This document shows positions 1-6,975 of a DNA stretch of 33,548 nt, in pieces. How positions within the stretch are numbered: the stretch's first letter is position 1; every line of letters begins with the position of its first letter. The stretch is from a bacterium. Its GTDB lineage: Bacteria > BMS3Abin14. Below the pieces are notes generated by a model, which made no database searches, was not told the DNA's origin, and saw nothing but the letters and a program-made list of their open reading frames with translations. The position numbers were made by a program, and so were the translations under genes. Location: the NCBI GenBank assembly GCA_020350725.1, contig CP070719.1, forward strand, positions 2,628,779 through 2,662,326, given 5' to 3'.

Positions 1-147
1 AGGATCTTCCCGGTGCGGGGGGACGGCGGATGGGAGGATGAGGACCCTGTCGAGCTCCATCGTTTCGGCGAACTCCTCGGCGGCCCTCAGATGGCCCATG
101 TGCACGGGGTCGAACGTCCCGCCGAATATGCCCATTTTCTTCATCAT
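1..147 (-). CDS. nadD: Nicotinate-nucleotide adenylyltransferase NadD, N-terminal fragment
   Basis: The first 48 or so codons of a minus-strand gene whose remainder lies left of the window. The product begins [20 protein letters not shown], which carries the GGTFDPxHxGH nucleotidyltransferase motif of NadD. The family transfers AMP from ATP to nicotinate mononucleotide in cytosolic NAD synthesis. Three in-frame ATGs (147, 144, 135) are possible starts and none has a clear ribosome binding site; 144 or 147 gives the usual MKK-type N-terminus. It lies 105 bp downstream of proA on the same strand, matching the common proB-proA-nadD order. The gap is filled with seven-base repeats. Identity is sure from the motif; the C-terminus cannot be judged. 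Confidence 0.93.
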   Translation of the reverse strand, partial: MMKKMGIFGGTFDPVHMGHLRAAEEFAETMELDRVLILPSAVPPHREDP

Positions 148-154
148 GGCCAAT

Positions 155-250
155 CTAAAATCCAAAACCCAAAAAATATGCCAGACGAATTGATGTCGCT
201 CCCAAAACCATATCAGACTTTGGACTTTGGACTTTCGACTTTGGATTCGA
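155..250. repeat. Heptanucleotide repeats between proA and nadD
   Basis: Two period-7 arrays. At 155-175 the units are CTAAAAT, CCAAAAC, CCAAAAA. At 216-250 the units are GACTTTG, GACTTTG, GACTTTC, GACTTTG, GATTCGA. The second array begins directly at the proA stop codon (253-255, minus strand). Seven is not a multiple of three, so these are non-coding arrays. They belong to the repeat family seen in many gaps of this window. Confidence 0.85.
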
Positions 251-252
251 AT

Positions 253-1509
253 TCATTCGCGCAGGTGTCCCTCCCCGAGGACGATGAATTTCTGGCACGT
301 CAGCTCCTCCAGACCCATGGGTCCCCTGGCGTGGAGTTTATCAGTGCTGATGCCGATCTCAGCACCCAACCCGAAAACAAAGCCGTCGTGGAGCCGGGAC
401 GATGCATTCACCATGACAGCCGCCGAATCCACCTCCCGGACGAATCGTTCCGCATGGCGGTGGTTTTCGGTGATGATGACGTCGGTGTGGGCGGACCCGT
501 ATTCAGCGATGTGGTCCATTGCCTCGTCCATGTCCGCGACGACCTTGACCGAGAGGATCAAGTCAAGATACTCGGTGCCCCAATCCTCATCGGTCGCCTC
601 CTGCACCCACGGGGCCAGCTTTCTGGTTGCCGGACATCCCCGGATCTGGACACCCTCTTCCTTCATCCTCTCCAGGAGGCCGGGAAGAAACCCTTCCGCC
701 ACGCCGGTGTGGACAAGAAGGGTCTCCATGGCGTTGCACGTTCCCGGCCTGTTCAGTTTGGCGTTCAGGCAGATCTGACCGGCCATTTCCAGATCGGACC
801 CGGCGTCGACGTAAGTGTGACAGACGCCATCAAGGTGCTTGATCACGGGAATGGTGGAGTTTTCGAGGATCATCCTGATCAGAGGCTTTCCCCCGCGGGG
901 GATGATCAGGTCAACCTGCTCGTCCATGGTGAGCAGGGCCCTGACGGCGGCCCGGTCGGTGACCGGTACAACCTGGGCCACATCCTCCGGGAGGCCTGCG
1001 CCTTTGACCCCCTCCTGGAATACGGCGGCGAGCGCCCGATTGGAGTGGATGGCCTCTGAACCGCCCCGGAGGATACAGGCATTCCCGGATTTGAGGCAGA
1101 GGGCCGCGGCATCGATGGTGACGTTGGGACGCGACTCATAGATGATCCCTATGACGCCGATGGGGACCCTCATGCGGCCCACTCGGAATCCGGCCGGTCT
1201 GTTCCATATACGGGTGACCTCTCCCACCGGATCGGGCAGGGAGATGATCTCCTCGACGGACCTGGCCATGTCCTCAATGCGCCCGTCGGTCAATGTAAGC
1301 CTGTCCAGCATCGCCGGCGACAGCCCCTCCTTCCTGCCGGCCTCGATGTCCTTGGCGTTCTCTTCCCTGAGGATCGGAGCCGAATCCCTCAGCTTTGCCG
1401 CCACGATCTCCAGGGCCCTGTCCTTGACCCCGGTAGGGGTTCCGGAGAGGACTCGCGCCGCGCGACGCGCCCTTACACCCATCTCCTGCATCAGTTTACC
1501 GATGTCCAT
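253..1509 (-). CDS. proA: Gamma-glutamyl phosphate reductase ProA
   Basis: NADPH-dependent reduction of gamma-glutamyl phosphate to glutamate-5-semialdehyde, the second step of proline synthesis. The 418-residue product has normal family length and carries the aldehyde-dehydrogenase-fold active-site segment LNRPGTCNAMETLL, with the catalytic Cys near residue 258. I chose the ATG at 1509 (MDIGKLMQEMG) because AGAGGTG lies about 6 bp upstream. A longer reading from 1530 would add seven residues out of intergenic sequence. It follows proB on the same strand after 97 bp, and nadD follows, so proB-proA-nadD are probably cotranscribed. Nothing is missing or truncated. Confidence 0.97.
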   Translation of the reverse strand: MDIGKLMQEMGVRARRAARVLSGTPTGVKDRALEIVAAKLRDSAPILREENAKDIEAGRKEGLSPAMLDRLTLTDGRIEDMARSVEEIISLPDPVGEVTRIWNRPAGFRVGRMRVPIGVIGIIYESRPNVTIDAAALCLKSGNACILRGGSEAIHSNRALAAVFQEGVKGAGLPEDVAQVVPVTDRAAVRALLTMDEQVDLIIPRGGKPLIRMILENSTIPVIKHLDGVCHTYVDAGSDLEMAGQICLNAKLNRPGTCNAMETLLVHTGVAEGFLPGLLERMKEEGVQIRGCPATRKLAPWVQEATDEDWGTEYLDLILSVKVVADMDEAMDHIAEYGSAHTDVIITENHRHAERFVREVDSAAVMVNASSRLHDGFVFGLGAEIGISTDKLHARGPMGLEELTCQKFIVLGEGHLRE

Positions 1510-1523
1510 TGCACACCTCTTTG

Positions 1524-1550
1524 GTTCCACATTTCAGGTTCCAGGTTTCC
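1524..1550. repeat. Heptanucleotide repeat between proB and proA
   Basis: Short degenerate array with period close to 7 (GTTCCAC, ATTTCA, GGTTCCA, GGTTTCC). The word CCAGGTTTC is shared with the array before the N-acyltransferase gene at 5551-5585. The rest of the 97-bp gap shows nothing else. Confidence 0.55.
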
Positions 1551-1606
1551 GACAAACCCTTTCGATCCCTTTTTGGAATGGGAAATGGGTATCGGGGATT
1601 TGAAAG

Positions 1607-2734
1607 CTACTCTTTAAGAACCAGATGATCCCTGTGGATGATCTCCTCACTCGCATCAGCGCCGACCAATTCCTCGACATCTCTGCTGTGCCTTCCCATG
1701 ACAAGCCGGACCTGGTCGGATGAGAAGGAAGTCACACCGCGGGCCACCTCGTGGCCCTCGCTGTCCACGCAGGACACCAGCATTCCCTGCTCGAATTCCC
1801 CCCGGACCTCCAGGATGCCCGCGGGGAGAAGGCTCCTTTTCTTCTGACAGATCGCCCGCACAGCCCCATCATCTATGACCAGAATTCCCTTGGTCCGTCC
1901 CGAATAGGCGATCCAGTGCTTCCTCGAGGCCAGCTTCTCCCGGGACGGAAGAAAGATGGTGCCCACCGGCTCCCCCGCCAGGATCCGCGACAGATTGCCT
2001 CTGCCTCGGCCGTCGGCTATTACCGTGGGTATACCCATGTGGGCGGTCCTCTTCGCCGCCAGCACCTTGGAGGACATTCCGCCTGATCCTGCATGCCCCG
2101 CACCGCCGGCCATCTCCATGATCCTGTCATCGACCTGGCCCACCACTTCAACGAGGCGACCCTCACCCAGCCGGGGATCCCGATCGTACAGACCGGCAAT
2201 ATCCGTCATGATGACGAGGAGGTCCGCATCCGTGAGGTTGACGACCATCGACGAGAGAAAGTCATTGTCACCGAAGCGGATCTCCTCGACGGCCACAGAA
2301 TCGTTCTCGTTGATCACCGGAAGGACACCCATGCGGAGAAGAGCTTCCATGGTATTCCGGGAGTTGACAAACCTCCTGCGGTCCTCCAGTCCCTCCCTGG
2401 TCAGGAGAACCTGACCCACCTTAATGCCGTGGGCTCCAAAGGCACTGTCGTAGGCGTTCATCAATTTACTCTGGCCGACCGCGGCCAGGGCCTGCTTGAC
2501 CTTCATGGTGTTGGACATGGATTTTCTGCCCATCTCCCTCATACCCATGAGGATCGCACCTGAGCTGACGATAACGAAGACGTATCCGGCCTTTCTGAGT
2601 ACGGCGACCTCCGAGGCCAGGGAATCGATGAGGTTCTGGTCCACCCCTCCTTCGGGCGAGGCGAGCACCATGCTGCCGAGCTTGAGAATGATCCTCTTGC
2701 GGCCCTTGAGAATGTCGCGTCGGTCAGATGGCAT
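1607..2734 (-). CDS. proB: Glutamate 5-kinase ProB with C-terminal PUA domain
   Basis: Phosphorylates glutamate to gamma-glutamyl phosphate, the first and normally proline-inhibited step of proline synthesis. The 375-residue protein has an amino-acid-kinase domain (about 12-260), with RIILKLGS at the N-terminus, NENDSVAVEEIRFGDND near the middle and the SGGMSSKVLAAKRT segment that binds nucleotide. A PUA domain follows (about 280-370), as in full-length ProB. The ATG at 2734 has no obvious ribosome binding site because the upstream 300 bp is a repeat mosaic. It is followed by proA. The promoter must lie in or beyond the repeats, or transcription reads through from azlC. Confidence 0.97.
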   Translation of the reverse strand: MPSDRRDILKGRKRIILKLGSMVLASPEGGVDQNLIDSLASEVAVLRKAGYVFVIVSSGAILMGMREMGRKSMSNTMKVKQALAAVGQSKLMNAYDSAFGAHGIKVGQVLLTREGLEDRRRFVNSRNTMEALLRMGVLPVINENDSVAVEEIRFGDNDFLSSMVVNLTDADLLVIMTDIAGLYDRDPRLGEGRLVEVVGQVDDRIMEMAGGAGHAGSGGMSSKVLAAKRTAHMGIPTVIADGRGRGNLSRILAGEPVGTIFLPSREKLASRKHWIAYSGRTKGILVIDDGAVRAICQKKRSLLPAGILEVRGEFEQGMLVSCVDSEGHEVARGVTSFSSDQVRLVMGRHSRDVEELVGADASEEIIHRDHLVLKE

Positions 2735-2740
2735 GGTTCA

Positions 2741-3083
2741 AATCCAAAGTCCAAAATCCGAAAGGATAGTTCACAGTTCACGGTTTCCTGTTCACGGTTG
2801 GAAAACAGCCGTGATTAGTGACTCGTGATTCGTGATTAGTTAAAGAATCCAAAATCCAACGTCCAAAATCCAAAAGGATAGTTCACAGTTCACGGTTGGG
2901 AAACCGCCGTGATCAGTGATCCGTAATTTGTGATTCGGAAAGACTCGTTCACCGTTCACAGATATAGATTGCTTCACCCGGGGATCGGTTCGCAATGACA
3001 ACCGTTTTTTCTTCCCGTGTCTCCGCGCTCCCTCTGGACGCTGGCCTCTGGCCTCTGGACTCATTTCTCCCCGCGTCCGCTCT
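2741..3083 (-). repeat. Composite heptamer-repeat element, copy A
   Basis: The whole gap upstream of proB is made of period-7 word families: TCCAAAA, GTTCACG, GTGATTC and CTCTGGA types. Two tandem half-copies share GGATAGTTCACAGTTCACGG at 2764 and 2876. Read on the minus strand from 3083, the modules run in this order: CGGACGCGGGG with an AAATGAGTCC edge, GTCCAGAGG units, a GCGGAGACACGGG unit, an A-run, CGAATCACAAATTACG units, ATCACGGCGGT, GTGAAC units, and TTTGGATTTTGGA units. The same order occurs in plus orientation at 21094-21350. The outer edge supplies the last codons and stop of azlC. No protein or transposase is encoded. Confidence 0.85.
2966..2999. repeat. Small palindromic element (GTCATTGCGA / GAAGCAATCT type) inside copy A
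   Basis: On the minus strand this reads GTCATTGCGAACC, a short GC-rich centre, then GAAGCAATCT, with ATTGC and GCAAT arms facing each other. I recall similar GTCATTGCGA...GAAGCAATCT elements dispersed in other bacterial genomes, but I cannot search for them here. It sits inside the composite repeat at a point where the second copy (near 21228) has no such sequence, so it looks like an insertion into the repeat. Confidence 0.5.
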
Positions 3084-3780
3084 TCTCCCCTGCCCGTGGC
3101 CTCCCATCGAGAACGAGGCCGACAGTGGCCCCAATAATAGAGGCCGATATGACGAACCACGTTCCCCCCATGAAAAAGGAGAACAGGACGGACAGGGCGG
3201 CGGAGATCAGGGCGACAACCAGATGGAGCCTCTTTGACACCTGGAGAACGAGCAGCCCGACAAACATTGAGTAGAGGGCAAATTCGAGACTGCTCTGCAG
3301 GACAGCCGGGACGATCGAACCGGCGCCGGCGCCCAGTAACGTGCCGGACACCCAGCTCGCGTAGGCCGTGTAGTGCAGGGCCAGGCTGTACCGATAATCG
3401 ACGTCTCCACCGGCATAACCGCCGATGGAGATGGCGTAGGTCTCATCCGTGATGCCCCACGCGACAAAGGGGATGGAAGATCTCGGTGCGCTGCTGAAAA
3501 AGGGCGCCAGGGAGGCGCTCATGAGAGTGTGCCTGAGATTGATGAAAAAGGTGGCGAGGACGACCTCTACACCGGTCGCCCCCGCCGCCAGCAGGCCGAC
3601 CGCTATGAACTGACTGGCCCCCGCGAAGACGATCAGGGACATGAGGATGGTGGGGAAGAGTTCCATTCCGCTCTGTCTGGCGAGGATCCCGTAGGCGGCT
3701 CCCATGGGTATGTACCCGAAGATAATGGGCAGGGCGTCGGAAAGGGCCTTGCGAACCATGTCATTGGTGTCAGCGGTCAT
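3061..3780 (-). CDS. azlC: AzlC-family branched-chain amino acid permease
   Basis: A 239-residue inner-membrane protein with about six hydrophobic segments. The N-terminal region ALPIIFGYIPMGAAYGILA and the FAGASQF segment near residue 53 are typical of AzlC, the large subunit of the AzlCD branched-chain amino acid exporter. The family usually works with a small AzlD partner of about 100 residues; none is present here, and the upstream gene is a lipid-kinase-like protein instead. The start at 3780 is 14 bp from the end of that gene, so the two are likely cotranscribed. The last five or six codons and the TGA lie in the composite repeat element, so the C-terminal tail (GEKSGRGEK) is probably acquired. 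The substrate is not certain. Confidence 0.88.
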   Translation of the reverse strand: MTADTNDMVRKALSDALPIIFGYIPMGAAYGILARQSGMELFPTILMSLIVFAGASQFIAVGLLAAGATGVEVVLATFFINLRHTLMSASLAPFFSSAPRSSIPFVAWGITDETYAISIGGYAGGDVDYRYSLALHYTAYASWVSGTLLGAGAGSIVPAVLQSSLEFALYSMFVGLLVLQVSKRLHLVVALISAALSVLFSFFMGGTWFVISASIIGATVGLVLDGRPRAGEKSGRGEK

Positions 3781-3794
3781 AGCCTTCGAAGATC

Positions 3795-4415
3795 TCAGGA
3801 CAGGTGAGAGAAAATCCGGCCGACGAGGACCAGGAACCCGCCGGTGGCCAGAGGAATGGTCAGGTTATCGTCCATCGGGCGGGGCAGCAGTTCCGCCAAC
3901 GCCCCAACCACCGAAGCGGCCAGCAGGATGGTCCATGGGAAGGGGAAGGCGTGGGGAACGATCGACGACACGACCAGGTATGTGATGAAGCTGGCCGCGA
4001 TGAAGGCCAGGCTTCCCTCGAGGGTTCTATCCCCCATTTTGACCCTGCCAAAACCCTTTCCGGCAAGGACGGCGGCCCGGTCACCCGCAAGCAGGGGGAT
4101 CAGGGAGGCCAGGGCAATCTCCTTCGAAAAGAGAAGAAACGCAAGGAAAACACCGCATGTGAAAGCAGGGGTTCCCGTCACTCCGTCGAATTCGGATGGA
4201 CGCATGAGAACACCGAGAAGGCGGTTTGTAAGATCCTTGATAAACGGCACATATCGTCGCCCACCCTCGACAATAAGTGTGGTCAGAAAGATGCCCCCGA
4301 GAAGCGCCCTGTTCAGGGGTGACGGGAGGAAGTAGCCGAGACACGCCAGGAACACGCCCCCGAGGACGTGGAAGATGGTCCGCGGGACCTCCTTTCTCAC
4401 CTGGGCCAATGCCAT
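3795..4415 (-). CDS. Sec59/Dgk1/Vte5-family lipid kinase-like membrane protein
   Basis: An integral membrane protein of 206 residues with about six or seven hydrophobic segments. It carries the family-typical segment GDRAAVLAGKGFGRVKMGD followed by KTLEGS-like RTLEGSLAF, and LPRPMDDNLTIPLATG near the C-terminus. These features mark the dolichol kinase / CTP-dependent diacylglycerol kinase / phytol kinase family. Known members phosphorylate a lipid alcohol with CTP. The ATG at 4415 is preferred since family members start shortly before an ExRKxxFH-like stretch (here EVPRTIFHVLGG). A GTG at 4472 with AAGGTG upstream would overlap the previous gene by 47 bp. It follows the N-acyltransferase by 10 bp, suggesting a lipid substrate made by the upstream enzymes. 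The substrate is an inference. Confidence 0.75.
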   Translation of the reverse strand: MALAQVRKEVPRTIFHVLGGVFLACLGYFLPSPLNRALLGGIFLTTLIVEGGRRYVPFIKDLTNRLLGVLMRPSEFDGVTGTPAFTCGVFLAFLLFSKEIALASLIPLLAGDRAAVLAGKGFGRVKMGDRTLEGSLAFIAASFITYLVVSSIVPHAFPFPWTILLAASVVGALAELLPRPMDDNLTIPLATGGFLVLVGRIFSHLS

Positions 4416-4425
4416 GGGAACGAAC

Positions 4426-5544
4426 TCAAAGGGGTTTATCGTAAATCCGATAGGTCTTGTATAGACTGGCACCGAACACCTTGACGACGGTCTCGTTGAT
4501 CAGCCTGTTGTCCTCAAGGAGCCAGGAAAACTCACCGTAGAGGTCCCCTCTCTCGATCCCCTTTCCCCAGGCGTAGGCGAAGAGGGGGGCCTCGAGACCC
4601 TTCTTGCGGAACTTCTCCCGCACCCCCAGTGTGACAATACGCGGATTTCTGATCCGCCTGGCCACCCGTAGGGCTTTTACTATCCTCGGTGTGATCAGCC
4701 GGCCGTTGAGGATCCGGAGCACCTGGTTGAAATCGGGCAGAGCCATGAGGAAGGCGGCAGGCTCCTGTCCTATGAACGCCAGGACCACCATGTCGGGCAC
4801 TGCGAGAGGCTTGAGTTTCTTTGCCATGTGGTCCATCTCTTCGTCGGTCATGGGGACGAAACCCCAGTTCTTCTCCCACGCCTCATTGTAGATCCTCTTG
4901 ACCGTTTCGATCTCCCTGGAGAATTCTTTCAGGTCCACCGGCCTGATGGTCAGGTCCTTTTCCCGATCCCGGATAATCCGGTCAAGCCTCACCAGGCGGT
5001 CAGGGAGCTTCTGTCCCACATCGAAGAAATAGGCGTAAAGATCCTTGGCCTTTCGGTAGCCCGACCGCTCCACGAGGGAGGCATAGTAGGGCTGATTGTA
5101 GGTCATCATCACGAAGGGCGGGGCGAGGAAGTTGTCCACAAGGAGGCCGCATTCCTCGTTGGTACTCGGGTTGACCGGCCCGCGGGACAGATCCATACCC
5201 CTCCGAACCAGCCAGTCCTCAGCCGCCCGGAACAGGGCATCGGCAACAGCATATTCGGGAAGGGACTCGAAGAATCCGAAAAATCCGGTCTTTTCCCCAT
5301 GGAACTCGTTGTGTCGATGATTGATGATCCCGGCGATCCTGCCCACCGGTGTGCTTCCATCCAGGCAAAGGAAGAGATTTCTCTCGGCGTGGCGGTAGAA
5401 AGGGTGTCTGAGGGAGAGAAGCGACCTGACCTCTCTTTTCAGCGGGGGGACCCAGACAGGGTCCCCCCGGTAAATGGTCCAAGGAAGATCGATGAAGTCC
5501 CGGAAGTGTCTTCCGGACTCGGCGGAGACGATTCGAAGGGACAT
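4426..5544 (-). CDS. GNAT-fold N-acyltransferase of the BcerS/YghO-like family
   Basis: A soluble 372-residue protein. Near residues 20-35 it has PWTIYRGDPVWVPPL, near 45-60 HPFYRHAERNLFL, near 67-95 VGRIAGIINHRHNE and GFFGFFES, then RGPVNPSTNEECGLLVD and PPFVMMTYNQPYY. This order of motifs is that of the YghO-like GNAT family, which includes the bacterial ceramide synthase described in Caulobacter. That enzyme N-acylates a long-chain base or its keto form. The ATG at 5544 is chosen; a longer reading from 5610 would translate period-7 repeats (5551-5585). It lies between the serine-palmitoyltransferase-like gene and a lipid kinase, which supports a ceramide role. E. coli YghO shows that not every member makes ceramide, so substrate is inferred. 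Confidence 0.8.
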   Translation of the reverse strand: MSLRIVSAESGRHFRDFIDLPWTIYRGDPVWVPPLKREVRSLLSLRHPFYRHAERNLFLCLDGSTPVGRIAGIINHRHNEFHGEKTGFFGFFESLPEYAVADALFRAAEDWLVRRGMDLSRGPVNPSTNEECGLLVDNFLAPPFVMMTYNQPYYASLVERSGYRKAKDLYAYFFDVGQKLPDRLVRLDRIIRDREKDLTIRPVDLKEFSREIETVKRIYNEAWEKNWGFVPMTDEEMDHMAKKLKPLAVPDMVVLAFIGQEPAAFLMALPDFNQVLRILNGRLITPRIVKALRVARRIRNPRIVTLGVREKFRKKGLEAPLFAYAWGKGIERGDLYGEFSWLLEDNRLINETVVKVFGASLYKTYRIYDKPL

Positions 5545-5550
5545 GGAGAA

Positions 5551-5585
5551 CCAGTTCCTGGTATCAGGTTTCAGGTGCCAGGTTA
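5551..5585. repeat. Heptanucleotide repeat before the N-acyltransferase
   Basis: Exact period-7 units CAGGTTT (5565), CAGGTGC (5572), CAGGTTA (5579), with weaker units to the left. It lies just upstream of the chosen start codon of the N-acyltransferase gene. Confidence 0.7.
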
Positions 5586-5594
5586 TTGATGTTG

Positions 5595-5731
5595 ACACCA
5601 CGCACGCCAATGGTGTGCCGCAAATCGCTGGACACCCGGGATTTTAAACAGCTTCTCTCGGGTTAGAAACACAATGCGCCGACGTGAGTACCGTTACTTA
5701 TACCCCCGCTTGTAGGGAGGTAATTATCTCC
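5595..5731. promoter_or_regulatory. Inverted repeats in the 230-bp gap before the N-acyltransferase
   Basis: The gap between the serine-palmitoyltransferase-like gene and the N-acyltransferase gene holds two symmetrical sites. At 5595-5616, ACACCA and TGGTGT arms flank 10 bp. At 5716-5731, GGAGGTAATTATCTCC is palindromic except for one pair. On the minus strand a TATAAG sequence follows the second palindrome but no good -35 is spaced to it. These could be operator sites for a separate promoter of the downstream lipid genes. This is suggestive only. Confidence 0.35.
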
Positions 5732-5774
5732 TGACAGGGTTAAACCAATATGAAACCTGGAATGTGGTGCTTGC

Positions 5775-6956
5775 TCAGCTGATCAACCCCACCGTCTTGC
5801 CCACCTTGACAAAGGCATCCAGCACCCTGTCCAGGTGCTCGTCGGTGTGGGTGGCCATGTAGCTGGTCCTTATCAGCGCCCTGCCCGGCGGGGTGGCCGG
5901 GCTGATAACGGGGTTGGCGAACACGCCCTCCTCCTGAAGCATGAGAGCGACCTTGAACGCGAGGAGGTCCTCCCCGACCACGATAGGGATGATGGGAGTG
6001 GCTGCGTCTCCGATATCGAAGCCGAAGGACCGGAAGCCGTCCATCATGCGCTGAGTATTCTCCCAGAGGCGTGCCCGGCGCTCCGGTTCCTGGTCGATGA
6101 TGTCCAGAGCGGCGCTGACCGCGGCCACCAGGGCCGGGGCGAGGCTGGCCGAGAAGATCATGGACCGGCTGAAGTGCTTCAGATAATCGATGATCTCCTC
6201 GGAGGCTGCCACGAAACCACCGATGGTGGCCAGCGACTTGCTGTATGTGCCCATGATGACGTCCATCTCGTTCTCCAGGCCGAAGTGCTCGGCGGTCCCC
6301 CTGCCGGTCTTGCCCAGGACACCGACTCCATGGGCATCGTCAAGCATGATGCCGAAATCGTGTTTTTCCCTCAGGGCGACAATGTCCGGCAGGGGGGCGA
6401 TGTCCCCCTCCATGGAGAACACACCGTCGATAATGACCAGTTTGTCCTTATCCCGGTGACTTTCGAGAAGACGGTCGAGATCCTCGGGATCGTTGTGGCG
6501 GAACTTCTTGATCTCCCCGTAGGACAGCCGGCATCCGTCCACGATGGAGGCGTGGTTGAGCCGGTCGCTGATGGCGATATCGCCCCTGCCCACCAGGGCG
6601 GAGATCACTCCGAGGTTCGTCTGGTATCCGGTGGCGTACACGAGGGCGGCCTCCTTGCTGAAAAAGTCTGCCAGCTTCTCCTCCAGCTCGACGTGGATGT
6701 CCAGCGTACCGTTCAGGAACCTGGAACCGGCGCAGCCGGTACCGTACTTCATGACGGCTTGGGCGGCTGCCTCCTTGACCTTGGGGTGAGACGCAAGCCC
6801 CAGGTAGTTGTTGGAACCGCACATGACCACCTCTTTACCGTCCATCATCACCACGGGATCCTGCTGGGAGGTGATCACCCTGAAATACGGGTAGATGCCG
6901 GCAGCGCGAACTTTCCCGAGTTCTTCGAACTGGTGACATTTATCGAAAATTCCCAC
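5775..6956 (-). CDS. Alpha-oxoamine synthase, probably serine palmitoyltransferase (alternatively Kbl-like)
   Basis: A cytosolic PLP enzyme of 393 residues. It has the fold-type I signature of the family: NNYLGL (49-54), GSRFLNGT (77-84), H135 for ring stacking, LDDAHGVG (205-212) and the PLP lysine K240 in GTYSKSLATIGGF. The SKS-T-GGF form of the lysine motif and NPVISPATPPG...RTSYMATHT near 348-371 resemble bacterial serine palmitoyltransferases more than BioF or Kbl (which have GKALGG). That enzyme condenses serine with an acyl thioester to 3-ketosphinganine. The start is GTG with AGGAGG five bases upstream. It lies 19 bp after the SDR reductase gene. Automated annotation would often call it Kbl; the neighbourhood argues for a sphingoid base. 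Confidence 0.8.
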   Translation of the reverse strand: MGIFDKCHQFEELGKVRAAGIYPYFRVITSQQDPVVMMDGKEVVMCGSNNYLGLASHPKVKEAAAQAVMKYGTGCAGSRFLNGTLDIHVELEEKLADFFSKEAALVYATGYQTNLGVISALVGRGDIAISDRLNHASIVDGCRLSYGEIKKFRHNDPEDLDRLLESHRDKDKLVIIDGVFSMEGDIAPLPDIVALREKHDFGIMLDDAHGVGVLGKTGRGTAEHFGLENEMDVIMGTYSKSLATIGGFVAASEEIIDYLKHFSRSMIFSASLAPALVAAVSAALDIIDQEPERRARLWENTQRMMDGFRSFGFDIGDAATPIIPIVVGEDLLAFKVALMLQEEGVFANPVISPATPPGRALIRTSYMATHTDEHLDRVLDAFVKVGKTVGLIS

Positions 6957-6975
6957 TTTTTCCTCCTGTGAAGAT

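Noticed and set aside
2840-3160. Open frames across the repeat mosaic before proB.
   Set aside because: They consist of translated heptamers and overlap the azlC end in another frame.
5545-5610. A 22-residue extension of the N-acyltransferase.
   Set aside because: It is encoded by a period-7 repeat array and is absent from the family pattern, which starts near the FRDFIDLPW region.
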